A stretch of 64,000 nt of DNA. Source: JBGAQP01 sp044220635. GTDB taxonomy: Bacteria; Pseudomonadota; Gammaproteobacteria; Burkholderiales; Usitatibacteraceae. The notes under the pieces were generated by a model. It searched no databases. It was given only the letters and a program-made list of their open reading frames with translations, and was not told the origin of the DNA. Within the stretch, counting starts at the first letter, position 1, and each line of letters begins with the position of its first letter. Location of the stretch: the NCBI GenBank assembly GCA_044220635.1, contig JBGAQP010000018.1:11449-75448 (forward strand), read 5' to 3'. The position numbers and the translations under genes are program-made. Positions 46,855-55,490 of this stretch are shown piece after piece.

Positions 46855-48690
46855 TCACCGGCCGCCGCGAAGCTGCCTCTCGATCTCCTCGGCGGCCTCC
46901 TCCTCCGGCGTGCGCGCTTTCGCCGCGCCCTTCACGGGCGCCTTCCCGCCCTTGAGCTCGCGTTCGATCGCCGCGGCCGGGTCCTCCGGCGCGGAATCCG
47001 GGGCCTTGCCGGGCGGCGTATCGGGCGCTCCGAGGTCCTTCATGAGGTCCCCGGGTTGCTCCGCGGGCTCCATCGTCGGGATCTCGATCTTCACCTTCGA
47101 GGGATCGACCGTGGACTCGCCCGCCTTGTACACGAGGACCATCTGCGGGAAGGCGATCACGATCCCGATCATGATCACCTGGATCGCCACGAAGGGCACC
47201 GCGCCCCAGTAGATCTGCCCCGTGGTCACCGGGGCGGTGAGCCTTCCGGTCACCTTGTCCAGGTACTCCTTGGCGGGGGCCACGCTTCGCAGGTAGAAGA
47301 GCGCGAAGCCGAAGGGCGGGTGCATGAACGAGGTCTGCATGTTCACGCCGAGCAGCACCCCGAACCAGATGAGGTCGATGCCGAGCTTCTCCGCCACGGG
47401 GCCGAGCAGCGGGACGACGATGAACGCGAGCTCGAAGAAATCGAGGAAGAAGGCGAGCACGAAGACGATGAGGTTCACGACGATGAGGAAGCCCGTCTGC
47501 CCGCCCGGCAGGTCGACGAGCAGTTCCTCGACCCACTTGTGGCCGTCGACGCCGTAGAAGGTGAGGCTGAAGACGCGCGCACCGATGAGGATGAAGAGCA
47601 CGAAGGCCGAGAGCTTGGCCGTGGTGTCCATCGCCTGGCCCATGAGCCTGACCGAAAGCCGGCGGCGGCCGACCGCCATCGCGAGCGCGCCCGCCGCGCC
47701 CATGGCCCCGCCCTCGGTCGGCGTGGCCCAGCCGAGGAAGATGGTGCCCAGCACGAGGAAGATCAGGCCGAGGGGCGGGATCAGCACGAACACGACCTGC
47801 TCGGCGATGCGCGACAGGAGGTTCAGCTTGAGTGCCCGGTTGGCCAGCGCGGCGAGGAGCGCGAAGCCCGCGCCGGCGGCCGCGGCCATCACGAGCCGCT
47901 CGTCGAGCATCGCCTCGGCGTACCGGCGCGTGTACCAGAAGGCGTCGGACGCCCAGCCGACGGCGGCCGAGGCCGCGGCGAGCACGAGGAAGGAGGGCGT
48001 GCCGCTCGAGCCGTCGGGCTGCCTGAGCTTCCTCGCCGCGGGGGGCAGCGCCGGCGCCCACGCGGGCTTGAAGGCGGCGATTCCCGCCGTGTAGAGGGCG
48101 TACAGGCCCGTGAGGACCAGCCCGGGGATGAAGGAGCCCGCGTACATGTCGCCCACGGACTTGCCGAGCTGGTCGGCCATGATGATGAGCACGAGCGAAG
48201 GCGGGATGATCTGGGCGAGCGTGCCCGAGGCGGCGATCACGCCCGAGGCGAAGCGCCGGTCGTAGCCGTAGCGCAGCATGATCGGCAGGGAGATGAGGCC
48301 CATGGAGATCACCGAGGCGGCGACGACGCCGGTGGTCGCCGCGAGCAGCGCCCCCACGAAGATCACCGCGAAGGCGAGCCCGCCGCGCAGCGGCCCGAAG
48401 AGCTGCCCGACGGTGTCGAGCAGGTCCTCGGCCATGCCGCTTCGCTCGAGGATCAGCCCCATGAAGGTGAAGAAGGGCACGGCGAGCAGGGTGTCGTTCG
48501 ACATGACGCCCCAGAGCCGCTCGGGGAGCGCCTGGAAGAGCGCGGCGTCGAGGAGCCCGAGCTCGATGCCCACCAGCCCGAAGAAGATGCCGTTGGCGGC
48601 GAGCGCGAACGCGACCGGATAGCCGAGCAGCAGGAAGACCACCAGCGCCGCGAACATGATCGGCGCGAGGTTGTGCGCGAGCAGCTCCAT
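46855..48690 (-). CDS. dctM: TRAP transporter large permease subunit (DctM/FcbT3 type), long form
   Basis: DctM is the 11-12 helix transport subunit of TRAP systems. The 611-residue product has the N-terminal core with FLLLGYPVAFALAANGIFF, PFFTFMGLILERSGMAED and ASGTLAQIIPPSLVLIIMAD, a large middle insertion of about 130 residues with extra helices, then GWATPTEGGAMGA and MHPPFGFALFYLRS. The C-terminal 100 residues are a hydrophilic acidic/basic tail. Usual DctM proteins are about 430 residues; this long type is seen in the FcbT3 subgroup. ATG 48690 overlaps the dctQ stop as TGATG. Confidence 0.9.
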   Translation of the reverse strand: MELLAHNLAPIMFAALVVFLLLGYPVAFALAANGIFFGLVGIELGLLDAALFQALPERLWGVMSNDTLLAVPFFTFMGLILERSGMAEDLLDTVGQLFGPLRGGLAFAVIFVGALLAATTGVVAASVISMGLISLPIMLRYGYDRRFASGVIAASGTLAQIIPPSLVLIIMADQLGKSVGDMYAGSFIPGLVLTGLYALYTAGIAAFKPAWAPALPPAARKLRQPDGSSGTPSFLVLAAASAAVGWASDAFWYTRRYAEAMLDERLVMAAAAGAGFALLAALANRALKLNLLSRIAEQVVFVLIPPLGLIFLVLGTIFLGWATPTEGGAMGAAGALAMAVGRRRLSVRLMGQAMDTTAKLSAFVLFILIGARVFSLTFYGVDGHKWVEELLVDLPGGQTGFLIVVNLIVFVLAFFLDFFELAFIVVPLLGPVAEKLGIDLIWFGVLLGVNMQTSFMHPPFGFALFYLRSVAPAKEYLDKVTGRLTAPVTTGQIYWGAVPFVAIQVIMIGIVIAFPQMVLVYKAGESTVDPSKVKIEIPTMEPAEQPGDLMKDLGAPDTPPGKAPDSAPEDPAAAIERELKGGKAPVKGAAKARTPEEEAAEEIERQLRGGR

Positions 48691-49280
48691 CAGGACTTGC
48701 CCTCGGCGATCCTGCGGATCTCCTCGGCGAGTTCGCGCTCGGCGCTGTGCCCGTGAAGCGCCTCGGCCGGGTCGGGGCCGGCGCCGCGCAGGAACGCGAC
48801 GCGCTTCACGAGCTCGGACACGCCCTGCAGGGCGAGCAGCGCGAAGCCGATGGGCACCAGCAGCCGCGCGGGCCACAGGGCGAGCCCTCCGGCATTGGTC
48901 GAGATCTCCTCGTGCACCCAGGTGCGCACGAACACCGGCCAGGACAGGTAGATGAAGATGAACGCCATCGGCAGCAGGAAGAAGACGGTGCCGAGGATGT
49001 CGATCCAGGTCTGGACGCGCCGCGAGAAGCGTCCCGCGACGACGTCGATGCGCACGTGCTCGTTGCGCAGCAGCGTGTAGCCCGCGCACAGCAGGAACAC
49101 CGCCGAGAAGAGGTACCACTGCGTCTCGAGGAAGGCGTTCGAGCTCACGTTGAACACCTTGCGCACGATCGCGTTGCCTGCGCTGACGAGCACGGCCACG
49201 AGCACGAGCCAGTAGACCGTGCGGCCGACGCGCTCGTTGAGCCGGTCGATGAGCCGTGCGATTCGCAGCAGGAAGGACAC
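48690..49280 (-). CDS. dctQ: TRAP transporter small permease subunit (DctQ/FcbT2 type)
   Basis: DctQ is the small four-helix subunit that partners DctM. The 196-residue product has helices at about residues 20-40, 55-75, 95-120 and 135-160, with NAFLETQWYLFSAVFLLCAGYTLLRNEHVRID as the conserved DctQ stretch in shortened form here (ETQWYLFSAVFLL; NEHVRIDV). GTG 49280 is preceded by GGAGGAG. It starts the dctQ-dctM operon, whose stop/start codons overlap. Confidence 0.9.
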   Translation of the reverse strand: MSFLLRIARLIDRLNERVGRTVYWLVLVAVLVSAGNAIVRKVFNVSSNAFLETQWYLFSAVFLLCAGYTLLRNEHVRIDVVAGRFSRRVQTWIDILGTVFFLLPMAFIFIYLSWPVFVRTWVHEEISTNAGGLALWPARLLVPIGFALLALQGVSELVKRVAFLRGAGPDPAEALHGHSAERELAEEIRRIAEGKS

Positions 49281-49312
49281 GGGAATCTCCTCCGGAAGGC
49301 GCGCTGCGGGCG

Positions 49313-49318
49313 ATTATA
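49313..49318 (-). promoter_or_regulatory. Candidate -10 element of dctQM
   Basis: A perfect TATAAT on the minus strand lies 33 bases before the dctQ GTG. The region 17 bases further upstream is pure GC, so no -35 is visible and an activator may be needed. Confidence 0.45.
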
Positions 49319-49373
49319 AGGGCTCGCTTCGCGCCGGCCCGCCGGCCTTCCGGGATCGGCCGCGGGCGCGTGC

Positions 49374-49379
49374 TAAAAT
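49374..49379 (+). promoter_or_regulatory. Candidate -10 element of glyA
   Basis: TAAAAT lies 53 bases before the glyA ATG, in the 151-base divergent gap. No convincing -35 is seen at 16-18 bases. Confidence 0.4.
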
Positions 49380-49431
49380 TCACGCGGTTTCAGACACTTC
49401 GAATGGTCCCCCGGGGAGGCGGGACCCCACC

Positions 49432-50706
49432 ATGTTCGCCGATCCGCCCTCGCTCGCCGCCGCCGACCCCGCGCTCTGGGGCGCGATCCAGTCCGAGTTC
49501 CGCCGCCAGGAGGAAGGGATCGAGCTCATCGCCTCGGAGAATTACGCGAGCCCGGCGGTCCTCGCCGCGCAGGGCAGCGTCCTCACCAACAAGTACGCCG
49601 AGGGGTACCCGGCGAAGCGCTACTACGGCGGCTGCGAGTTCGTCGACGTCGCCGAATCGCTCGCGATCGAGCGGGTGAGGAAGCTCTTCGGCGCCGAGTA
49701 CGCGAACGTGCAGCCCCATTCGGGCTCGCAGGCGAACCAGGCGGTGTACATGGCGATGCTGCAGCCGGGCGACACCATCCTCGGGATGTCGCTCGCCCAC
49801 GGCGGGCACCTCACCCATGGCGCGGCGGTGAACCTCTCGGGCAAGCTCTACCGCTCCGTCGCCTACGGGCTCGACGGGCGCGAGGAGATCGACTACGGCC
49901 AGGTGCGCGCGCTCGCCGAGGAGTTCAACCCGCGCCTGATCGTGGCGGGCGCCTCGGCCTATGCGCTGCGGATCGACTGGCAGCGCTTCCGCGACATCGC
50001 CGACGAGATGGGGGCGCTGCTGATGGTGGACATGGCCCACTACGCGGGGCTCGTTGCCGCCGGAGCCTACCCGAGCCCCGTGGGCATCGCCGACTTCGTG
50101 ACCAGCACGACGCACAAGACCCTGCGCGGCCCGCGCGGCGGCATCATCCTCGCGCGCGCCGAGCACGAGAAGGCGCTCAACTCCGCGATCTTCCCGGGGA
50201 TCCAGGGCGGGCCCCTCATGCACGTGATCGCCGCGAAGGCGGTCTCCTTCCTCGAGGCGCAGCAGCCCGCCTTCGCCGCCTACCAGCGCCAGGTGCTCGC
50301 CAACGCCGCGGCGATGGCCGCCACCCTCGCCAAGCGCGGCCTGAGGATCGTCTCGGGGCGCACCGAGAGCCACGTCTTCCTCGTCGACCTGCGCGCCAAG
50401 CGCATCACCGGCAAGGACGCGGAGGCCGCGCTCGGGCGCGCGCACATCACCGTGAACAAGAACGCGATCCCCAACGACCCGGAGAAGCCCTTCGTCACCT
50501 CCGGCATCCGCATCGGCTCGCCGGCCATGACCACGCGCGGCTTCGGCACGGCCGAGGCCGAGCAGGTCGCGGAGCTGATCGCCGACGTCCTCGAGGCCCC
50601 GGCCGACGCGGCGGCGCTCGCGCGCGCCGGCGCCGCGGTGAAGGCGCTGTGCGCGCGCTTCCCCGTCTACGGTCCCGCGATGCGCGCGACCTACGGCATG
50701 GCCTGA
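49432..50706 (+). CDS. glyA: Serine hydroxymethyltransferase
   Basis: GlyA interconverts serine and glycine with tetrahydrofolate, feeding one-carbon units. The 424-residue PLP enzyme shows EEGIELIASENYASPAV near the start, VQPHSGSQAN, LLMVDMAHYAGLVA and the PLP lysine in TSTTHKTLRGPRGG. Length is slightly over the usual 415-420. The frame is open upstream, but ATG 49432 gives the normal start and has GGAGGC about 12 bases before it. It is followed 20 bases later by nrdR, as in many proteobacteria. Confidence 0.97.
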   Translation: MFADPPSLAAADPALWGAIQSEFRRQEEGIELIASENYASPAVLAAQGSVLTNKYAEGYPAKRYYGGCEFVDVAESLAIERVRKLFGAEYANVQPHSGSQANQAVYMAMLQPGDTILGMSLAHGGHLTHGAAVNLSGKLYRSVAYGLDGREEIDYGQVRALAEEFNPRLIVAGASAYALRIDWQRFRDIADEMGALLMVDMAHYAGLVAAGAYPSPVGIADFVTSTTHKTLRGPRGGIILARAEHEKALNSAIFPGIQGGPLMHVIAAKAVSFLEAQQPAFAAYQRQVLANAAAMAATLAKRGLRIVSGRTESHVFLVDLRAKRITGKDAEAALGRAHITVNKNAIPNDPEKPFVTSGIRIGSPAMTTRGFGTAEAEQVAELIADVLEAPADAAALARAGAAVKALCARFPVYGPAMRATYGMA

Positions 50707-50726
50707 GAGCGCGGGGAGACGCGAGC

Positions 50727-51179
50727 GTGAAGTGCCCCTTCTGCGGCGCCGAGGACACCCAGGTGATCGACTCGCGCGTGAGCGAGGAGGGCGACTCCAT
50801 CCGCCGGCGCCGGCGCTGCCAGGTGTGCGCGAAGCGCTTCACGACCTACGAGACGGCGGAGCTGCGCATGCCGCAGATCGTCAAGACCAACGGCCAGCGC
50901 GAGGACTTCTCCTCGGCGAAGCTGCGCACCGGCTTCCAGCGGGCGCTGCACAAGCGGCCGGTGACCACGGAGCTCGTGGACGCCGCGATCCAGAGGATCG
51001 AGCAGAAGCTGCTCGCCCTCGGCGAGCGCGAGGTCGACTCGCGGCGCCTGGGCGAGATGGTGATGGAGGAGCTCCGCAAGCTCGACAAGGTCGCCTACAT
51101 CCGCTTCGCCTCCGTCTACCGCAGCTTCCAGGACGTCGAGGACTTCCGCGACGCGATCCGCGAGGTCCGCGAGAAGTAG
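50727..51179 (+). CDS. nrdR: Transcriptional repressor NrdR
   Basis: NrdR represses ribonucleotide reductase genes in response to (d)ATP. The 150-residue product has the N-terminal zinc ribbon (MKCPFCGAEDTQVIDSR and, further on, RCQVCAKRFTTYE) and an ATP-cone domain (residues about 49-139, VKTNGQREDFSSAKLRTGF). Start is GTG 50727, with GGGGAG upstream. It leads into ribD after 16 bases; the glyA-nrdR-ribD order is conserved. Confidence 0.97.
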   Translation: MKCPFCGAEDTQVIDSRVSEEGDSIRRRRRCQVCAKRFTTYETAELRMPQIVKTNGQREDFSSAKLRTGFQRALHKRPVTTELVDAAIQRIEQKLLALGEREVDSRRLGEMVMEELRKLDKVAYIRFASVYRSFQDVEDFRDAIREVREK

Positions 51180-51195
51180 GCCGCGGAACGCGACC

Positions 51196-52287
51196 ATGTT
51201 CGACGCCGTCGACCACGCGCACATGGCGAGGGCGCTCGCGCTCACGGCGCGCGGGCGCGACACCGCCACCCCGAACCCCAGCGTGGGCTGCGTCATCGCG
51301 CGCGGCGACCGCGTGATCGGCGAGGGCTGGCACGAGCGCGCGGGCGAGCCCCACGCGGAGGCGCGCGCGCTCGCCGCCTGCTCGGAGTCGCCCTCGGGCG
51401 CCACGGCCTACGTCACGCTCGAGCCCTGCAGCCACCACGGGCGCACGCCGCCTTGCGCCGACGCCCTCGTGGGCGCGCGCGTGGCGCGGGTGGTCGCGGC
51501 CCTCGAGGACCCGAACCCCCTGGTGAAGGGCCGGGGTGCGGCGCGGCTTCGCGAGGCGGGCGTGCGGGTCGACACGGGCCTCATGGCCGAGGCGGCGCGC
51601 GAGGCGCACCTGGGCTTCGTCGCGCGCATGAGCCGCGGCCGGCCCTGGATGCGGATCAAGTCCGCCGCCTCGCTCGACGGGCGCATCGCGCTCGCCAACG
51701 GCGAGAGCCGCTGGATCACGGGCGAGGCCGCCCGCCGCGACGTGCACCGCCTGCGCGCGCGCTCCTGCGCCATCCTCACGGGGATCGGCACGGTGCTGCG
51801 CGACGACCCCGAGCTCACGGTGCGCCACGTCCCCTGCAGCCGCCAGCCGCGGCGCGTGCTCGTCGACAGCCACCTCGACCTGCCCCCGGGGGCGAAGCTG
51901 CTGCGCTCCGGCGCGCCGCCGCTCGTGGCCACCGTGAGCGAGGACGCCGCGCGCCGGCGCCGGCTCGAGGACGCGGGCGCCGAGGTGGTCGTGGTGCCGC
52001 GCCAGGGCGAGAAGACCGACCTCGCGGCCGTCGCGCGGCTGCTCGCCGAACGCGGGTTCAACGAGGTGACGGTGGAGACCGGCGCCAAGCTCTCGGGCTC
52101 GCTCATCGCCGCGGGAGTGGTCGACGAGATCGTGCTCTACTTCGCGCCGCTCCTGCTGGGCGAGAGCGCGCAGGGCCTCTTCGCGCTGCCCGTCTTCACC
52201 AATCTCGCGCAGGGCCTGCGCCCGCGCATCGTCGACCTGCGCTCGGTGGGCGAGGAACTGCGCCTCACCGCCCGCCTGGAGGGATGA
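51196..52287 (+). CDS. ribD: Riboflavin biosynthesis deaminase/reductase
   Basis: RibD deaminates the diaminopyrimidine product of GTP cyclohydrolase II and then reduces its ribose. The 363-residue product has an N-terminal deaminase domain with zinc ligands in HAEARAL and EPCSHHGRTPPCADAL, and a C-terminal DHFR-like reductase domain (from about residue 150, RIKSAASLDGRIALANGES). Both domains look complete. It overlaps nothing and is followed after 1 base by the riboflavin synthase gene. Confidence 0.96.
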   Translation: MFDAVDHAHMARALALTARGRDTATPNPSVGCVIARGDRVIGEGWHERAGEPHAEARALAACSESPSGATAYVTLEPCSHHGRTPPCADALVGARVARVVAALEDPNPLVKGRGAARLREAGVRVDTGLMAEAAREAHLGFVARMSRGRPWMRIKSAASLDGRIALANGESRWITGEAARRDVHRLRARSCAILTGIGTVLRDDPELTVRHVPCSRQPRRVLVDSHLDLPPGAKLLRSGAPPLVATVSEDAARRRRLEDAGAEVVVVPRQGEKTDLAAVARLLAERGFNEVTVETGAKLSGSLIAAGVVDEIVLYFAPLLLGESAQGLFALPVFTNLAQGLRPRIVDLRSVGEELRLTARLEG

Positions 52288-52288
52288 G

Positions 52289-52879
52289 ATGTTCACCGGC
52301 ATCGTGACCTCGGTCGGGCGCATCGTTCGCGCCGAGCCCGCGGGCGACGGCCTGAGGCTCGCGATCGAGGCCCCGGGCCTGGGCCTCGAGGACGTGGCGA
52401 TCGGCGACTCGATCGCGATCCAGGGCGCGTGCCACACGGTGGTGGCCCGGGACGCGCGCGGCTTCGAGGTCGAGAGCTCGCGGGCGACCCTCGAGGTGAC
52501 CGCGGGGCTCGAGGCGGGGCGCGAGGTGAACCTCGAGAAGTCGCTGCGGCTCTCGGACCGCCTCGGCGGGCACCTCGTCTCGGGCCACGTCGACGGCGTG
52601 GGCCGCGTGGCGGCCTTCGAGGACCTCGGGGGAAGCTGGCGGCTCGTGGTCGACGCACCGGCCGCGCTCGCGCGCTACATCGCGCGCAAGGGCTCGGTCG
52701 CGCTCGACGGGGTGAGCCTCACGGTGAACGCCGTGGAAGGCGCGCGCTTCGAGGTGAACATCATCCCGCACACGCGCGCGGCGACCACGATCCGCGGCCT
52801 CGCCGCGGGCTCGCGCGTCAACATCGAGGTCGATCTCGCGGCGCGCTACCTCGAGCGCCTGCAGTCGGCGCCCGGCTAG
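52289..52879 (+). CDS. ribE: Riboflavin synthase alpha chain
   Basis: Riboflavin synthase dismutates two 6,7-dimethyl-8-ribityllumazines. The 196-residue product consists of two lumazine-binding repeats: MFTGIVTSVGRIV and SDRLGGHLVSGHVDG belong to the first and second repeats, and DGVSLTVN, FEVNIIPHTR follow. The length is typical. It starts 1 base after ribD and converges with a cytochrome c gene, whose stop lies 1 base past its own. Some annotators call this gene ribC. Confidence 0.96.
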   Translation: MFTGIVTSVGRIVRAEPAGDGLRLAIEAPGLGLEDVAIGDSIAIQGACHTVVARDARGFEVESSRATLEVTAGLEAGREVNLEKSLRLSDRLGGHLVSGHVDGVGRVAAFEDLGGSWRLVVDAPAALARYIARKGSVALDGVSLTVNAVEGARFEVNIIPHTRAATTIRGLAAGSRVNIEVDLAARYLERLQSAPG

Positions 52880-52880
52880 C

Positions 52881-53261
52881 TCAGGGCGCCTTCTTCGGGG
52901 GCGCCTTCGGGTCGAACATGTAGAGGATCGCGGCGCGCAACTCGGCGTCCGTCAGGTCCGCCCGGCCCCCGCGCGGCGGCATGCCGTCGTGGCCGCGGAT
53001 GCCGGCGAGCACCAGCGTGTCCAGGCCCTTCGAGAGCCGCGGCGTCCAGGCCTTCTTGTCGCCGATCCTCGGCGCACCCTTCTTGCCCTCGCGGTGGCAG
53101 GCCGCGCAGCTCGCCTCGACGACGTCCTTCGCGGCGCGGCTCTTCTCCTCGGCGGGGGCGGGGACGGGCCAGAGGGCGGCGGCCGCGACGGCGGCGGCCG
53201 AGGCGGCGATCGCGGCCCTGCGGATCGCGGGGGAAGTCGGAAACGGTTTCGGAGTTCTCAT
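52881..53261 (-). CDS. Small periplasmic c-type cytochrome (c5-like)
   Basis: The 126-residue product has a signal sequence (AAIAASAAAVAAAALWPVPAPA) and a single heme-binding motif CAACH (in EASCAACHREGKKGAP), with the likely axial Met in GHDGMPPRGG and the C-terminal helix DLTDAELRAAILYMFDP. This is the layout of cytochrome c5/c8-like electron carriers. The gene lies on the opposite strand inside the rib run, between ribE and ribBA. GGAGGAACC precedes ATG 53261. Confidence 0.92.
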   Translation of the reverse strand: MRTPKPFPTSPAIRRAAIAASAAAVAAAALWPVPAPAEEKSRAAKDVVEASCAACHREGKKGAPRIGDKKAWTPRLSKGLDTLVLAGIRGHDGMPPRGGRADLTDAELRAAILYMFDPKAPPKKAP

Positions 53262-53419
53262 GGTTCCTCCAGGTTCGCGGCGTCTTACCCGCCATGGAAG
53301 CCCTTTCGGGCCGCCGCGATGTTGACATAAGGCAAAGCCCGGCGGGAGAGGGCGCGCGCCGCGGGGCGGCGGGACGCAAAGTCGGGCAAAATGTCGCTTT
53401 CCCCATCCGGTCGAGCGCC

Positions 53420-54538
53420 GTGAAGATCAGCCCGATCCCCGAAATCATCGACGACATCCGCCGCGGGCGGATGGTCGTGCTCGTGGACGCCGAGGACCGC
53501 GAGAACGAGGGCGACCTCGTGCTCGCCGCGGACTTCGTCACGCCCGAGGCGATCAACTTCATGGCCACGCACGCGCGCGGCCTCATCTGCCTCACGCTCA
53601 CCGAGGAGCGCTGCCGGCAGCTGAACCTCCCGCTCATGGTCTCCGACAACCGCTCGCCCCACGGCACGGCCTTCACCGTCTCGATCGAGGCCGCCGCGGG
53701 CGTGAGCACCGGCATCTCCGCGGCGGACCGCGCGCGCACGGTGCGCGCCGCGGTCGCGCGCCACGCGAAGCCCGGCGACATCGTCCAGCCCGGGCACATC
53801 TTCCCGGTGATGGCGCAAAACGGCGGCGTGCTCGTGCGCGCGGGGCACACGGAAGCGGGCTGCGACCTCGCCGAGGCCGCGGGCCTCACGCCCGCCGCGG
53901 TGATCTGCGAGGTGATGAAGCCCGACGGGGAGATGGCGCGCCTGCCCGACCTCGTGGAATTCGCCGAGCGCCACGGCCTGAGGCTCGGGACGATCGCGGA
54001 CCTCATCCGCCACCGCAGCGAGACCGAGACCCTCGTCGAGCGCGTCTGCGACAAGCCGATCTCGACGCCCTACGGGCCCTTCCGGCTGGTGATCTACCAC
54101 GACACGACGGCCGACGAGCTGCACTACGCCCTCGTGAAGGGCGAGCCCGAGCCCTCGCGCGCGGTGCTCGTGCGCGTGCACGAGCCCTTCATCTCCCTCG
54201 ATCTCTTCGACTTCGACGCGGCGCGCCACGCCTATTCGGTCCAGGACGCGATGCGCATCGTCGCGCACCACAAGGAGGGCGTCATCGTGCTGCTGCGCCG
54301 GCGCGAGAACGCCTCGGAGACGCTCGAGCGCATCGCGGGTTCCGTCGTGGAGCGGCGCGTCGAGCGCGCCTGGGACCCGCGCCTGCACGGCATCGGCGCC
54401 CAGATCCTGCGCGACCTCGGCGTCGGGCGCATGCGTGTGCTCGCCCGGCCCAAGCGCATCCCGAGCATGTCGGGCTTCGGGCTCGAGGTGGTCGAGTACC
54501 TCTCCCCCGACGACAAGTCCGCGATGAAGGCCGTATGA
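53420..54538 (+). CDS. ribBA: 3,4-dihydroxy-2-butanone 4-phosphate synthase with degenerate GTP cyclohydrolase II domain
   Basis: The N-terminal half (residues 1-200) is a complete RibB: VVLVDAEDRENEGDL, THARGLICL, HGTAFTVSIEAA, STGISAADRA, RAGHTEAGCDL and the catalytic Glu in ICEVM. It makes the four-carbon unit of riboflavin from ribulose 5-phosphate. The C-terminal half has the RibA fold outline, but where RibA carries a Cys-rich zinc loop (SECLTGD...CDCG) this protein reads VHEPFISLDLFDFD and has no cysteines, so GTP cyclohydrolase activity should be absent. GTG 53420 gives the standard N-terminus of 372 residues. ribH overlaps its stop. Confidence 0.93.
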   Translation: MKISPIPEIIDDIRRGRMVVLVDAEDRENEGDLVLAADFVTPEAINFMATHARGLICLTLTEERCRQLNLPLMVSDNRSPHGTAFTVSIEAAAGVSTGISAADRARTVRAAVARHAKPGDIVQPGHIFPVMAQNGGVLVRAGHTEAGCDLAEAAGLTPAAVICEVMKPDGEMARLPDLVEFAERHGLRLGTIADLIRHRSETETLVERVCDKPISTPYGPFRLVIYHDTTADELHYALVKGEPEPSRAVLVRVHEPFISLDLFDFDAARHAYSVQDAMRIVAHHKEGVIVLLRRRENASETLERIAGSVVERRVERAWDPRLHGIGAQILRDLGVGRMRVLARPKRIPSMSGFGLEVVEYLSPDDKSAMKAV

Positions 54539-55005
54539 CGCAGCTCGCGCCGGAGCTCAAGGGCGAGGGGCTGAGGATCGCCATCGTCTGGAGCCGCTTC
54601 AACGAGGAGATCGTGCGCGCGCTGCTCACGGCCTGCGACCGCGAGCTGCACGAGCTGGGGGTCGACGCCGGGGACATCGACGTGGTGAGCGTGCCGGGCG
54701 CGCTCGAGATCCCGCTCGCGCTCCAGGCGCTCGCCCTCGAGCGCCGCGGCTTCGGGGTGCGCTACGACGCGCTCGTCGCCCTGGGGGCGGTGGTGCGCGG
54801 GGATACCTACCATTTCGAGGTGGTCTCCAACGAGAGCGCGCGCGGCATCCTCGACGTTCAGCTCGAGACCGGCGTGCCGGTGGCCAACGGCGTGCTCACG
54901 ACCTCCACCGAGGAGCAGGCGCGCGCGCGCGCGGCGGTGAAGGGTGCCGAGGCCGCGCGCACCGCCGTCGAGATGGCCAACCTCCTGAGGGCCCTGGGCG
55001 CATGA
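54535..55005 (+). CDS. ribH: 6,7-dimethyl-8-ribityllumazine synthase
   Basis: RibH joins the RibB and RibD products to make the riboflavin precursor. The 156-residue product has RIAIVWSRFNEEIVRALL, VSVPGALEIPLAL, ALVALGAVVRGDTYHFE with the catalytic His, and NGVLTTST. It starts in the ribBA stop (ATGA) and ends in the nusB start (ATGA), so ribBA-ribH-nusB are tightly coupled. Confidence 0.97.
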   Translation: MTQLAPELKGEGLRIAIVWSRFNEEIVRALLTACDRELHELGVDAGDIDVVSVPGALEIPLALQALALERRGFGVRYDALVALGAVVRGDTYHFEVVSNESARGILDVQLETGVPVANGVLTTSTEEQARARAAVKGAEAARTAVEMANLLRALGA

Positions 55006-55490
55006 GCTCGCCGCGGCGCCGCGCGCGCGAGCTCGCGCTGCAGGGCCTGTACCAGTGGCAGTTCACGGGCGGCACGCCCGCCGCGGTGCTGCGCGACCTC
55101 GCCGAGCTCGAGGGCTACGACGAGGCGGACCGGGCGTTCCTCAAGTCCGAGCTCTCCGGCGCGATGAAGCACGCCGAGGAGAACCGCGCCGCGCTCGAGC
55201 CCCTCGCGGACCGCAAGTGGGAGGAGGTGAGTCCGGTCGAGCGCGCGATCCTGCTGCTCGGCGCCTGGGAGCTGGGGCGCTGCCCGGAGATCCCCTACCG
55301 CGTGGCGATCAACGAGGCGATCGAGCTCGCCAAGCGCTTCGGCGGCACCGACGGACACAAGTACGTGAACGGCATCCTCGATCGCTTCGCCGCCCGGGCC
55401 CGGGCGGAGGAGATCGCCGCGGGAAGCGCCCCGGCCGGGAAGCCGCGCCCCGGCGGCGCCCGCCGCGCCACCCGGAAGACCCCCGCATGA
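55002..55490 (+). CDS. nusB: Transcription antitermination protein NusB
   Basis: NusB with NusE binds boxA RNA and promotes rRNA antitermination. The 162-residue helical protein has RRRARELALQGLYQWQF, WEEVSPVERAILLLGAWEL and YRVAINEAIELAKRFGGTDGHKYVNGILD, all NusB hallmarks. The last 30 residues are an Ala/Arg-rich variable tail. Both ends overlap neighbours by ATGA. The ribH-nusB-thiL order is widespread in proteobacteria. Confidence 0.97.
   Translation: MSSPRRRARELALQGLYQWQFTGGTPAAVLRDLAELEGYDEADRAFLKSELSGAMKHAEENRAALEPLADRKWEEVSPVERAILLLGAWELGRCPEIPYRVAINEAIELAKRFGGTDGHKYVNGILDRFAARARAEEIAAGSAPAGKPRPGGARRATRKTPA

Noticed and set aside
53322..53350. TTGACA at 53322-53327 as a ribBA promoter
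   Set aside because: The -35 is perfect, but the sequence 16-18 bases downstream (GGAGAG region) does not resemble a -10.
53262..53419. FMN riboswitch before ribBA
   Set aside because: The conserved FMN aptamer segments are not visible in this gap, nor before ribD.
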